Below are positions 19,564 through 29,051 of a stretch of 64,000 nt of DNA, one piece after another. The notes under the pieces are model-generated. The model saw nothing but the letters and a program-made list of their open reading frames with translations. It did no database searches and was not told the origin of the DNA. Positions within the stretch are counted from its first letter, which is position 1. The number at the start of each line of letters is the position of its first letter. The position numbers and the translations under genes were made by a program. Origin of the DNA: Variovorax paradoxus (GTDB lineage Bacteria; Pseudomonadota; Gammaproteobacteria; Burkholderiales; Burkholderiaceae_C); assembly GCF_009498455.1 (NCBI RefSeq), contig NZ_CP045644.1:248001-312000 (forward strand), in the 5' to 3' direction.

Positions 19564-20262
19564 TCAGGGCAAGGCGCGGGCGTCGGCCAGGAAACCCGCT
19601 TCGGCCGCCAGGGTGGCGGGATGGTCGAGCAGCTCGGCAAAGAGGCGCGGCGGGATGGTGATGGCGCCCACGTCCAACGCCAGCAGCGACAGGTACGCCG
19701 CGCGCGACCGGATGCTCGCCACCAGCAGCCGCGTGCCCGACGCGGGACGCCGTGCGACCAGCGACTGCATCTGCGCGATGAGCCCGAGCCCGTCGATGCC
19801 GGCGTCTTCGAGCCGGCCGAGGTAGGGCGCCGCATAGGCCGCGCCCAGCTGCGCGGCAAAGTGCGCCTGCTCGGGCGCGTACACGGCGGTCCAGGTGACG
19901 GGCACGCCCTGCGCGATGAGCTGCGCGCCGGCATCCAGGCCCTGGCGCGTGGCGGGAATCTTGATGACGAGCTGGCCGCGGTCGAACTGCGGCAGCAGCG
20001 CCTGCGCGTCTTCGAGCATGCCGTCGACCTCGCTCGAATACACCTGCGCCTGCACCTGGCGCGCGCCCAGTTCGATGCAGCGCTTGAGCAGCCCCGGCAC
20101 CGCCGCGCGGCCCACGCCGGCACGCTGCAGCAGCGTCGGGTTGGTCGTCACGCCGTGCACCACCGGGTGCGGCAGGCAGGCCTGCAGGTCGGCCAGGTCG
20201 GCGCTGTCGAGGTAGAGATGGAAATCGTCGTTCACGGGTCGCTCGCTGCTGAGGGTAGCCAT
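19564..20262 (-). CDS. Small transaldolase-family aldolase (TalC/FSA-like)
   Basis: A 232-residue class I aldolase of the transaldolase superfamily, in the size range of the short TalC/fructose-6-phosphate aldolase group. It shows GVTTNPTLL (TTNP at 39-42) and the Schiff-base lysine K101 in LVIKIPAT. A true full-length transaldolase gene lies at 32.2 kb, so this copy probably has a specialised role in polyol breakdown, either rebalancing fructose-6-phosphate or cleaving a ketose. The ATG at 20262 opens a protein whose first strand reaches DFHLYLDSADL quickly, as in the family. The gene is followed after 23 bp by the kinase gene. Confidence 0.82.
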   Translation of the reverse strand: MATLSSERPVNDDFHLYLDSADLADLQACLPHPVVHGVTTNPTLLQRAGVGRAAVPGLLKRCIELGARQVQAQVYSSEVDGMLEDAQALLPQFDRGQLVIKIPATRQGLDAGAQLIAQGVPVTWTAVYAPEQAHFAAQLGAAYAAPYLGRLEDAGIDGLGLIAQMQSLVARRPASGTRLLVASIRSRAAYLSLLALDVGAITIPPRLFAELLDHPATLAAEAGFLADARALP

Positions 20263-20348
20263 CTTCTCATCGGGCCGGAGGCGCTTCACCGCACGAACAA
20301 GTGCGGTCTCGGTACTTTTGTGCTCTGACGGGCATGCCGGCTCCCTCT

Positions 20349-21137
20349 TCAGCTCATGACATTGCCGCCGTCGACATTGAGGGTCTGCGCCGTGATGTAG
20401 CGCGCCTCGTCGCTGGCGAGAAACACCGCCGCCCCTGCAATGTCGCCCGGCACGCCCATGCGCCCGAGCGGCACGTCGAGGCCGACACGCCGCTTCTTCT
20501 CGCCCGGCGCGAGCCCTTCGGCTTTGGCGAACAGGCTGTCGACATGGTCCCACATCGGCGTGTCGACCACACCGGGGGCGATGCCGTTGACGCGGATGCC
20601 GTGCGGCGCCATGGCCAGCGCGGCGCTCTGCGTGTAGCTGATGACGGCCGCCTTGGTCGCGCAGTAGTGCGACACCAGCGCCTCGCCGCGGCGTCCGGCC
20701 TGCGAGGCCATGTTGATGACCGACGCGCCCTGCGTGCCGGCCTCGACCATGTGGCGCAGCACGGCCTGCATCACGAAGAACATGCCCTTCACGTTGACGG
20801 CGAAGAGCCGGTCGAACGAGGCCTCGTCGCTGTCGAGCAGCGGCGCGAGGTCGAACACGGCGGCGTTGTTGAACAGCGTGTGGATCGGGCCGAAAGCGAC
20901 CTGGGCTTCGGCCAGCATGTGCGTGATGGCCTGCGTGTCGGTGACGTCGGCCGCGATGTACGCGAGGCTGTCGAGGTGGCGTTGCTGCAGAGCCCGCACT
21001 GCCTCGGGCGCGGCGGTCGCGCGGTCGATCACGCTGCAGCGCGCGCCCTCGGCGATGCAGGCCTCGGCCACGGCCAGGCCGATGCCGCCGCCGGCACCGG
21101 TCAGCAGCACATGGCGGTCCTGCAGCCGGCCGCTCAT
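20349..21137 (-). CDS. smoS: SDR-family polyol dehydrogenase, sorbitol dehydrogenase (SmoS) type
   Basis: A 262-residue short-chain dehydrogenase. The NAD loop TGAGGGIG is at 13-20, NNAA at 90-93, and the catalytic triad is S145, Y158 and K162 (YCATK). The stretch NMASQAGRRGEAL and the ending TLNVDGGN are shared, from memory, with Rhodobacter SmoS, which oxidises sorbitol to fructose and galactitol to tagatose. Its ATG overlaps the stop of the dalD-like gene by 4 bp. Together with the kinase it would feed fructose-6-phosphate into metabolism. Confidence 0.88.
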   Translation of the reverse strand: MSGRLQDRHVLLTGAGGGIGLAVAEACIAEGARCSVIDRATAAPEAVRALQQRHLDSLAYIAADVTDTQAITHMLAEAQVAFGPIHTLFNNAAVFDLAPLLDSDEASFDRLFAVNVKGMFFVMQAVLRHMVEAGTQGASVINMASQAGRRGEALVSHYCATKAAVISYTQSAALAMAPHGIRVNGIAPGVVDTPMWDHVDSLFAKAEGLAPGEKKRRVGLDVPLGRMGVPGDIAGAAVFLASDEARYITAQTLNVDGGNVMS

Positions 21138-22573
21138 GGCGCGGCCTTCTCCGCAACGAAGCGCGTGACGCGCTCGCCGGCGCGGCGCACCGCATCGACC
21201 AGCCGGGCGTCGCCCGCAAGGCTGCCCCACAGCCCGGCATCGGCACACAGTGCCGCCATCGGATCGGCCGCGTCGCAGATCGCGTGAGCCACGGCGACGT
21301 CCATGCTCTGGTCCTGGTAGGCGTAAGGCAGCTCGCCCCGGTGCCAGCGCTGCAGGAACGCGAGGAACAGCGCAGGAAGCATCGCCACGCTGTCGATGCC
21401 CTGCCCGGCCGCCAGCCGCTCACGCACGGTCGGCGCGATGAAGCCCGGGATCTTCGAGAAGCCATCGGCCGCCACGCGCTGGTTGGTGTCGCGGATCGCG
21501 GGGTTGCCGAAGCGGTCGAGCACCACGTCGCGGTAGGCCGCGAGGTCGATCGGGCTCGGGCTCAGGCACGGGATGACGTCATCGGTCACGTAGTCGAAAG
21601 CCATCCGGCGGATGGCGGCGTCGTGCGTGCCTTCGTGGATGAACCCCAGCCCTGCCAGCGTGCCCGCCCAGGCGATGCAGCTGTGCGTGGCGTTGAGGAT
21701 GCGGATCTTGGCCTCTTCATACGGCTGCACCGAGTCGACGAGCTCGACACCCACGCGCCCCCAGTCGGGCCGGCCGGCGACGAAGTCGTCTTCGATCACC
21801 CACTGGATGAAGCTCTCGCCTGTGACCGCGGCGCCCTCGTCGCGGCCCGTGGCGGCTTGCACGCGCGCGCGCAGTTCCGGCGGAGGACGCGGCGTGATGC
21901 GGTCGACCATCGCGTTCGGGCAGCGGGTGTTGGCATCGACCCAGGCCTGCAGCGGCGCGTCGCCGACCCGCGCGATGAATTCGAGCAGGCCCGCGCGGAA
22001 ACGGTCGCCGTTGTGGCGCAGGTTGTCGCAGTTCAGCAGCGTCACGGGGCCCGCCTGCGCGGCGCGCCGCGCCCGCAGGATCGCGCAGACCGCGCCGTAG
22101 ATCGTCTCGCCGGCCTCGCCGCGCCGCGCGCGTTCGATGTCGGTTGCGAGGTCGGCGAACGACAGGTCGAGCTTGCCCTTGGTGTCGAGGTAGTAGCCGG
22201 CCTCGGTCACGGTGAAGGAGACGATGCGCGTGGACGGCGCCGCGCCGCGCGCGATCACTGCGGCCAGCGACGGCTCGTAGGAGAGCACTTCGCGGATCGC
22301 TTCGATCTGTTCGTAACGGTACTCGCCGGCTGGCGACACCGTCTCGAGCGTGTAGCGCCCGCCCTGGGCCTGCAGCGCTGCGACGACTTCAGCCATGTCG
22401 GGCCGGATGTTGGCGCCCGACAGCGACCAGCGGGTGTCGCCCGCATCGATCAGCCGCTGCAGGTAGACGGCCTGGTGCGCGCGATGGAACGAGCCGAGGC
22501 CGAGGTGAAGCACCGTGAATTCCGAAGGCGCCGGTGGGGTGGGCACGAGGGCCGCTGCTGCTGCGAGGGTCAC
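21134..22573 (-). CDS. dalD: D-arabinitol 4-dehydrogenase / mannitol 2-dehydrogenase family enzyme
   Basis: A 479-residue polyol-specific long-chain dehydrogenase. The N-terminal LGLGSFHRAHQAVYL and the catalytic block EEAKIRILNATHS, with K289 and N294 spaced as in mannitol 2-dehydrogenase, are clear. The sequence recalls Klebsiella DalD closely (NMVDRITPRP-like and NQRVAADGFSKIP segments), which favours D-arabinitol oxidation to D-xylulose with mannitol to fructose as a side activity. The start is GTG with no strong ribosome binding site, so the N-terminus is less sure. It lies between the ABC ATPase gene (32 bp) and smoS (4-bp overlap). Confidence 0.9.
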   Translation of the reverse strand: MTLAAAAALVPTPPAPSEFTVLHLGLGSFHRAHQAVYLQRLIDAGDTRWSLSGANIRPDMAEVVAALQAQGGRYTLETVSPAGEYRYEQIEAIREVLSYEPSLAAVIARGAAPSTRIVSFTVTEAGYYLDTKGKLDLSFADLATDIERARRGEAGETIYGAVCAILRARRAAQAGPVTLLNCDNLRHNGDRFRAGLLEFIARVGDAPLQAWVDANTRCPNAMVDRITPRPPPELRARVQAATGRDEGAAVTGESFIQWVIEDDFVAGRPDWGRVGVELVDSVQPYEEAKIRILNATHSCIAWAGTLAGLGFIHEGTHDAAIRRMAFDYVTDDVIPCLSPSPIDLAAYRDVVLDRFGNPAIRDTNQRVAADGFSKIPGFIAPTVRERLAAGQGIDSVAMLPALFLAFLQRWHRGELPYAYQDQSMDVAVAHAICDAADPMAALCADAGLWGSLAGDARLVDAVRRAGERVTRFVAEKAAP

Positions 22574-22605
22574 GGGGAAGGTCCGGAAAAATGAAGAGGG
22601 TCGGG

Positions 22606-23643
<1,038 letters not shown>

Positions 23644-23661
23644 GAGATGTCTCCCTTTTCT

Positions 23662-24486
23662 TTACTTGACGGCGCCGAAGGTCAGGCCTTGCACCAGTTG
23701 CTTCTGGCTGAACCAGCCGAACACGACGATGGGCGCGATGGCCATCAGCGACGCGGCCGACAATTTGGCCCAGAACAGGCCCTCGGGGCTGGAATACGAG
23801 GCGATGAGCGTGGCCAGCGTGCCGGCCTTTGCCGACGTGAGGTTCAGCGCCCAGAAGGCCTCGTTCCAGCTCAGCACCAGGCACAGCAGGCCGGTCGATG
23901 CGAGCCCGCCGACCGACAGCGGCATCACGACGTGGCGGAACTCGGTCCACAGGCTCGCGCCGTCCATGCGCGCGGCTTCGAGGATCTCGTTCGGAATGTC
24001 CTTGTAGGCGCTGTAGAGCATCCACACCATGATCGGCAGGTTCGACAGCGTGAACACGATGGTGAGCGCGGTGAGCGAATCCAGCATGCCGGCGGTCTGC
24101 GCGAGCACGTAGATCGGCACCAGCGCACCGACGGCCGGCATCATCTTGGTGGAGAGCATCCACATGAGGATGTCGCGCGTCTTCTTCGTGCGGAAGAAGG
24201 CCATCGAGTACGCGGCGGGCGCTGCGATCAGCAAGCCGAGGATGGTCGAGCCCAGGCTGGTAATGAGCGAGTTGCGCGCGTACAGCAGGTAGTCGCTGCG
24301 GCGCTGCACCTCGCCGAAGTTGTCGAGCGTGGGCTCGAAGATGAACAGCGGCGGCACATGAATGGCCTGCAGCTCCGTCTTGAAGGCCGTGAGGAACAGC
24401 CAGCCGAGCGGGAAGAACAGAAGCAGCGCCACGGCCCACGCACCGACGGTGCGCAGCAGCTGGGGAAGGAAGTTGCTGGGTTGCAT
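23662..24486 (-). CDS. smoG: Polyol ABC transporter permease (SmoG/MtlG type)
   Basis: A 274-residue inner-membrane permease of the MalG family with about six helices. The EAA loop that docks to the ATPase is visible as EILEAARMDGASLWTEF, and helices are evident at about residues 13-33, 70-95, 105-130, 140-160, 185-210 and 240-262. I chose the ATG at 24486, since upstream in-frame residues belong to shadow translation of the preceding gene. It partners with the upstream permease to form the channel. Confidence 0.92.
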   Translation of the reverse strand: MQPSNFLPQLLRTVGAWAVALLLFFPLGWLFLTAFKTELQAIHVPPLFIFEPTLDNFGEVQRRSDYLLYARNSLITSLGSTILGLLIAAPAAYSMAFFRTKKTRDILMWMLSTKMMPAVGALVPIYVLAQTAGMLDSLTALTIVFTLSNLPIMVWMLYSAYKDIPNEILEAARMDGASLWTEFRHVVMPLSVGGLASTGLLCLVLSWNEAFWALNLTSAKAGTLATLIASYSSPEGLFWAKLSAASLMAIAPIVVFGWFSQKQLVQGLTFGAVK

Positions 24487-24499
24487 GGTCGTTCCTTCT

Positions 24500-25357
24500 T
24501 CAGTCGAGGTTCTTGCCGATGATGCGGATGAGGAACACGGCGACGATGTTGGCCAGCACCACCGCGAACAGCGCACCGGCGGAGGCCACGCCCACATCGA
24601 AATTCATGAGCGACTGCTTGAAGATCATGTAGGTCATGTTCGTGCTCTCGTTGCCCGGGCCGCCATTGGTGGTGATGGCGATCTCGGCGAACACGCTGAG
24701 CAGGAAGATCATCTCGATCATGATCACGACGGCCATCGGGCGGCCGAGGTGTGGAATGGTGAGATAGAAGAAGCGCTGGAACGAACTGGCGCCGTCCATG
24801 CGCGCGGCTTCCATCTGCTCGCGGTCGAGCGACTGCAGCGAGGTGATGAAGATCAGGCAGGCAAACGGCAGCCACTGCCACGCCACCATGATGATCACGG
24901 AGAACAGCGGCACATCGGTGAGCCAGTCGACCGGCTGCGCGCCGAAGAAGCGCCACAGGTCGGCGAGCACACCGTAGATGGGGTTCATCATCATGTGCTT
25001 CCACAGCAGCGCGTTCACTGCGGGCATGACGAAGAAGGGCGAGATCAGCAGCACGCGCACGATGCCGCGGCCCGGGAAGGGCTCGTTCACCAGCAGCGCG
25101 AGCAGCACGCCGAACACCACCGTGATGACGATCACGCTGCCGATGAGCAGCAGCGTGTTCCACGTGGCCGGCCAGAAGTCGGGGTCGGTGACGAAGTAGT
25201 GAAAGTTCTCGAGGCCCGCGAACGTGCGTTCGCCCGGCTGCATGAGGTTGTAGTTCACGAACGAGAAGTACAACGTCATCAGCAGCGGCACGATCATCCA
25301 GAGGAAGAGCGTGAGCACGGCGGGCGCCATGAGGGCGCGGGGCAGGAGGCGTTTCAT
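24500..25357 (-). CDS. smoF: Polyol ABC transporter permease (SmoF/MtlF type)
   Basis: A 285-residue MalF-like permease with six or so helices, the first at about residues 10-32, and an EAA motif in QMEAARMDGASSFQRF. The stop lies 13 bp before the next permease start. It is separated from the binding-protein gene by 145 bp holding strong hairpins, which probably lower permease expression relative to the binding protein. Confidence 0.92.
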   Translation of the reverse strand: MKRLLPRALMAPAVLTLFLWMIVPLLMTLYFSFVNYNLMQPGERTFAGLENFHYFVTDPDFWPATWNTLLLIGSVIVITVVFGVLLALLVNEPFPGRGIVRVLLISPFFVMPAVNALLWKHMMMNPIYGVLADLWRFFGAQPVDWLTDVPLFSVIIMVAWQWLPFACLIFITSLQSLDREQMEAARMDGASSFQRFFYLTIPHLGRPMAVVIMIEMIFLLSVFAEIAITTNGGPGNESTNMTYMIFKQSLMNFDVGVASAGALFAVVLANIVAVFLIRIIGKNLD

Positions 25358-25384
25358 CAGAAGGTCCTTCTTGTGTCTCTGGCT

Positions 25385-25489
25385 CCTTCCCCCTCTGGGG
25401 GAAGGCGGGGATGGGGGCTCCCTGATCGAGCGCTGCGGCGATTGAAGCGCCGCGTGCCCCCACCCCGACCCTCCCCCGGAAGGGGAGGG
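25385..25489. repeat. Intercistronic hairpin element between smoE and smoF
   Basis: Two strong hairpins flank a weaker one. The first is a 9-bp stem CCTTCCCCC/GGGGGAAGG with a TCT loop (25385-25405). The last is an 8-bp stem CCCTCCCC/GGGGAGGG with a CGGAA loop (25469-25489). A GCGGCG/CGCCGC stem lies in the middle (25435-25453). The inner flanks GGCGGGGATGGGGGC and GCCCCCACCCCGACC also pair imperfectly, so the whole is one nested inverted repeat. There is no T run, so mRNA protection or partial termination is likelier than full termination. It resembles dispersed Comamonadaceae repeats. Confidence 0.75.
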
Positions 25490-25502
25490 AGAAAGCCAAG
25501 CC

Positions 25503-26813
25503 TTACTTGTAGTAGCCGGCCTTCTTCATCTCGCGCTCTGCGCTCGTCTGCGAGGTCTTCAGTGCCTGGTCGACCGTGACCTTGCCCGACAGCGCCGCGC
25601 TCATCTGCTGGCCCACCGCCACGCCGATGGCCTGGAACTCGGGAATGGCCGCGTACTGCACGCCGACGTACGGCGACTTGGGCAAGGTGCTGTCGCTGAG
25701 GTTGGCGCTGTCGATGGCCTTCTTCTCGGCGGCGGCGAACTTGGCGACCTTCTGGAACTCGGGGTTTGCGTAGGTCGACTTGCGCGTGCCGGTGGGCACC
25801 GTGCCCCAGCCATGCTCCTTGGCAACGAGGTTGACGTACTCCTTGGAGGTTGCCCACTTCACGAAGGTCTGTGCCGCGGCGCCCTTGGTCGAGCTGGCGG
25901 GAATGGCGAGGTTCCAGGTCCACAGCCAGTTCGCGCCCTTGGGCGTGACGGCGACGGGCGCTTGTGCGAACGCGACCTTGTCGGCCACCTTCGACTGCTT
26001 CGGATCGCTGATGAACGACGCGGCGATGGTCGCGTCGACCCACATGCCGCACTTGCCTTCGTTGAAGAGCGCGAGGTTCTCGTTGAAGCTGTTGGCCGAG
26101 GCGCCCGGCGGGCCGTAGGCCTTCATGAGGTCGACGTAGAAGCCGATCGCGTCCTTCCAGGGCTTGGTGTCGATCTGCGGCTTCCACTGCATGTCGAACC
26201 ACTGGCCGCCGTTGGTGTTGACCAGCGTGGTCAGGAAGGCCATGTTGTCGCCCCAGCCCGGCTTGCCGCGCAGGCACATCGCGTACAGGCCGCCCTTCGG
26301 GTCATGGATCTTGCCGGCGAGTTCCTTCACCTGCGCCCAGGTGGGCTGCTCGGGCATCTTGAAGCCGACCTTGTCGGCCAGGTCCTTGCGGTACATGAGC
26401 ATCGAGCTCTCGCCGTAGAACGGTGCGGCGTAGAGCTTGCCTTCGTGCGACAGGCCGGCGCGGATGGCGGGCAGCAGGTCGTCGGCGTCGTAGGCGGCAT
26501 CGGTGGCGATGGGCTGCAGCCAGCCCTTCTTCGACCAGATCGGCGCTTCGTACAGGCCGATGGTCATCACGTCGAACTGGCCGCCCTTGGTGGCGATGTC
26601 GGTGGTCACGCGCTGGCGCAGCGTGCCTTCTTCGAGCGTGACCCACTTGAGCTTGATGTCGGGGTTCGCCTTTTCGAAGAAGGGCGTGAGCTTCTGCATC
26701 TCGATCATGTGGCCGTTGTTGACGGTGGCGATCACGAGTTCGGTGGCGGCGTGGGACACGAGGCCCGTGCCGATGAGTGCGAGGGCGAGGCCCGCTTTCA
26801 GAAACCGCTTCAT
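25503..26813 (-). CDS. smoE: Polyol ABC transporter substrate-binding protein (SmoE/MtlE type)
   Basis: A 436-residue periplasmic binding protein of the family 1 extracellular solute-binding group. The signal peptide MKRFLKAGLALALIGTGLVS ends at HAA, and the mature part has the typical two-lobe composition with aromatic ligand-site residues. It is the first gene of the polyol operon and presumably captures mannitol, sorbitol or arabinitol. The 182 bp upstream (26814-26995) separate it from the LysR gene and should hold the MtlR-type activator site. I saw CTAG...CTAG (26940-26955) there but cannot assign it. Confidence 0.92.
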   Translation of the reverse strand: MKRFLKAGLALALIGTGLVSHAATELVIATVNNGHMIEMQKLTPFFEKANPDIKLKWVTLEEGTLRQRVTTDIATKGGQFDVMTIGLYEAPIWSKKGWLQPIATDAAYDADDLLPAIRAGLSHEGKLYAAPFYGESSMLMYRKDLADKVGFKMPEQPTWAQVKELAGKIHDPKGGLYAMCLRGKPGWGDNMAFLTTLVNTNGGQWFDMQWKPQIDTKPWKDAIGFYVDLMKAYGPPGASANSFNENLALFNEGKCGMWVDATIAASFISDPKQSKVADKVAFAQAPVAVTPKGANWLWTWNLAIPASSTKGAAAQTFVKWATSKEYVNLVAKEHGWGTVPTGTRKSTYANPEFQKVAKFAAAEKKAIDSANLSDSTLPKSPYVGVQYAAIPEFQAIGVAVGQQMSAALSGKVTVDQALKTSQTSAEREMKKAGYYK

Positions 26814-26995
26814 GTTGTCTCCTAGAGGTGAGCGACGCCCTCTTGTGCTTGTCGGGTCGCCGTGCCCGGATTCTGGAGAAACGCGCTTGCGGCTTTGGTA
26901 TTTCGAATGTCGCCACCAGTACTTTCATGCACCAGTTGGCTAGTGAAATCCCTAGTTAACGCAATTCAGGATGGAAAACTGTCTGTCTGAAGTTC

Positions 26996-27937
26996 TCAGG
27001 CGTGCCCGCCCCCGCCCAGCAGCTGGCGCCGGAACTGCGCGGCGGCTGGCGACAGCGCGCGGTCCTCGCGGGTGATCAGGCAGATCGGCGGCACGCGCAC
27101 CGGCAGCTCGACCGGCACCGTGCGCAGCACGCCCAGCCGGCCATAGTGGTTGGCCTGCGAGGCTGGCATGACGGCCGCCATGTCGGAGTTCTCGAGCAGG
27201 GCCGTGATGGCGATGGGCGATGCCGTTTCGATGATGTCCAGCCGGGCCTGAATGCCCGCCTCGCGCATCGCGGCCTCGAAGCGCCCGCGCTGCGGCGAGC
27301 CGGGAGGCTGCAGCACCCATGACCAGCTCGCCATCTCGGCCAGCGTGACGCTGGCCGCGCGCTCGAACACCGGGTGCGCCGCGCGCACCACGACCACCTG
27401 CGACTCGCCCAGCAGCGGCACGCTCGCGTACTTGGCCTCGTCGTGGCCGTCGGTGAGGCGGCCCAGCACGAGGTCGACATCGCCCTGCTCCAGCTGCGCG
27501 TGCATCACGTCGCTGGTCTCGACCACCACCGACACGGCCACCTGCGGATGGCGCAGGTGGTAGGCGACCAGCGCCGGTGCGAGCAGCTCGGGCACCGCGC
27601 CCGGCACGCTGCCCACGCGCAGCGCCCCGCTCAGGCCCGAGCGCAGCGCGAGCATTTCCTCGCGGGCGGTGCCGAAGTCGCTGAGCACGCGGCGGGCGTA
27701 GCGGATGAGGATCTCGCCGTAGGGCGTGGGCGCCATGCCGCGCGCCGAGCGCTCGAAGAGCTGTTCACCCAGCGACTCCTCCAGCTGCTGCAGCAGCTTG
27801 GTGGCCGCGGGCTGGCTGATGTTCATGGCCTCGGCCGCGCGGCCGAGGTGGCGATGCGCGTCGAGCCGGGCCAGCAACAGCAGTTGGCGCGGCCGGACGT
27901 GGAGCATCAAGGAGGCATCGGTGAGGCCTGTGTTCAT
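26996..27937 (-). CDS. LysR-family transcriptional regulator
   Basis: A 313-residue LysR regulator. The winged helix-turn-helix occupies about residues 10-70 (NISQPAATKLLQQLEESLGEQLFER), followed by a linker helix and a two-lobe effector domain (about 90-300). It diverges from a TctC-like binding protein gene, with a 10-bp inverted repeat in the shared gap. It resembles the GbpR/PcaQ branch, which often controls sugar or aromatic acid use. The ATG at 27937 is preferred to a TTG two codons upstream. The effector is unknown. Confidence 0.9.
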   Translation of the reverse strand: MNTGLTDASLMLHVRPRQLLLLARLDAHRHLGRAAEAMNISQPAATKLLQQLEESLGEQLFERSARGMAPTPYGEILIRYARRVLSDFGTAREEMLALRSGLSGALRVGSVPGAVPELLAPALVAYHLRHPQVAVSVVVETSDVMHAQLEQGDVDLVLGRLTDGHDEAKYASVPLLGESQVVVVRAAHPVFERAASVTLAEMASWSWVLQPPGSPQRGRFEAAMREAGIQARLDIIETASPIAITALLENSDMAAVMPASQANHYGRLGVLRTVPVELPVRVPPICLITREDRALSPAAAQFRRQLLGGGGHA

Positions 27938-27951
27938 GCACAAAAGTATAT

Positions 27952-27994
27952 GGAGCTTCGGCCTTTTTCGATTGGATCGCGCGCCCGAAGCTCC
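27952..27994. promoter_or_regulatory. Inverted repeat in the lysR-tctC divergent promoter
   Basis: GGAGCTTCGG (27952-27961) and CCGAAGCTCC (27985-27994) form a perfect 10-bp inverted repeat with 23 bases between arms. It sits in the short divergent gap, 14 bp from the LysR start and 36 bp from the tctC-like start. This is a good candidate binding site for the LysR protein, although the spacing is wider than a simple LysR box. Confidence 0.55.
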
Positions 27995-28030
27995 TTAGGC
28001 TCGGGGCCACAACAAGCAGGAGACGACGCG

Positions 28031-29011
28031 ATGACCCTCTTTCCCCTGGCGCGCCACGCCGGTGTGGCGGCGCTGCTGGCGCTGGCCACTTGCCTGAGCG
28101 CAGGCGCACAGCCGGCCTACCCCGACAAGCCGCTGCGCATCCTGGTCGGCGCCTCACCGGGTGGCGGCACCGATATCCTTGCGCGCGTGCTGGCCGACAA
28201 GTTCTCGCCCGCGCTCAAGCAGCCCGTGACGGTAGAGAACCGCCCCGGCGCATCGAACACCATCGCCGGCGAACTCACAGCCCGCGCGCCGGCCGACGGC
28301 GCCACGCTGCTGCTGGCCACCAACACGGCGCAGGCCGTGGCGCCGCACATCCTCAAGCTCAAGTACGACCCGCTGAAAGACCTGCAACCCGTCGGCCTCG
28401 TGGCCGTGATGCCCAACGTGCTGGTGGTGTCGGCCAACTCGCCCTACAAATCGGTGAAGGAGCTGCTCGCGGCCATGGCCGCCAAGCCGGGCGGCTTCAA
28501 GTACGCGTCGTCGGGCATCGGCAGCACGCAGCACGTGGGCGGCGAGGCCTTCAACCTGGCCACGGGCATGACCTCGATCCACGTGCCCTACAAGGGCAGC
28601 TCGCAGGCGCACATCGACATCATCTCGGGCGAGGTCGAGATGATGTTCGACAGCACCTCCTCCGCCATGGGCCAGATCCGCGCCGGCAAGTTCCGCGCAC
28701 TGGCCGTGAGCGCGCCGCAGCGCTCGCCCGAGCTGCCCGACGTGCCCACGCTCGCCGAGCAAGGCATCAAGGGCGCCGACGTGTCGACCTGGTACGGCCT
28801 GTACGTGACGGCCGGCACGCCGCGCCCGGCGGTCGAGCGGCTGAGCGCCGAACTCACGCGCACGATGAGCCTGGCCGACGTGCAGTCGCGCATCAAGGCG
28901 CTCGGTGGCGAGCCCGGCACGCTGACCGGCGAGCCTTTCGCGGCCATGAACAGGCAGGAGTTCGACCACTACGGCCGGCTCGTGCGCGACGCGCGCATCA
29001 AGGCCGAGTGA
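28031..29011 (+). CDS. Tripartite tricarboxylate transporter-type binding protein (Bug/TctC family)
   Basis: A 326-residue periplasmic binding protein. The signal peptide ends at AGAQ (about residue 26), and the mature protein opens with the family motif YPDKPLRILVGASPGGGTDI. Bug proteins bind carboxylates such as citrate, aromatic acids or nicotinate. No TctA or TctB membrane genes are present, so it must use membrane subunits encoded elsewhere or act as a sensor. AGGAG lies eight bases before the ATG. It is followed 40 bp later by the pdxA-like gene and probably shares its transcript. Confidence 0.9.
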   Translation: MTLFPLARHAGVAALLALATCLSAGAQPAYPDKPLRILVGASPGGGTDILARVLADKFSPALKQPVTVENRPGASNTIAGELTARAPADGATLLLATNTAQAVAPHILKLKYDPLKDLQPVGLVAVMPNVLVVSANSPYKSVKELLAAMAAKPGGFKYASSGIGSTQHVGGEAFNLATGMTSIHVPYKGSSQAHIDIISGEVEMMFDSTSSAMGQIRAGKFRALAVSAPQRSPELPDVPTLAEQGIKGADVSTWYGLYVTAGTPRPAVERLSAELTRTMSLADVQSRIKALGGEPGTLTGEPFAAMNRQEFDHYGRLVRDARIKAE

Positions 29012-29051
29012 GGCCGCCCTTTTCCCTTCCTTATTCCCCAGACATCCCACC

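Noticed and set aside
26940..26955. CTAG...CTAG pair as the MtlR operator upstream of smoE
   Set aside because: Too short and without a remembered consensus match. Reported only in passing.
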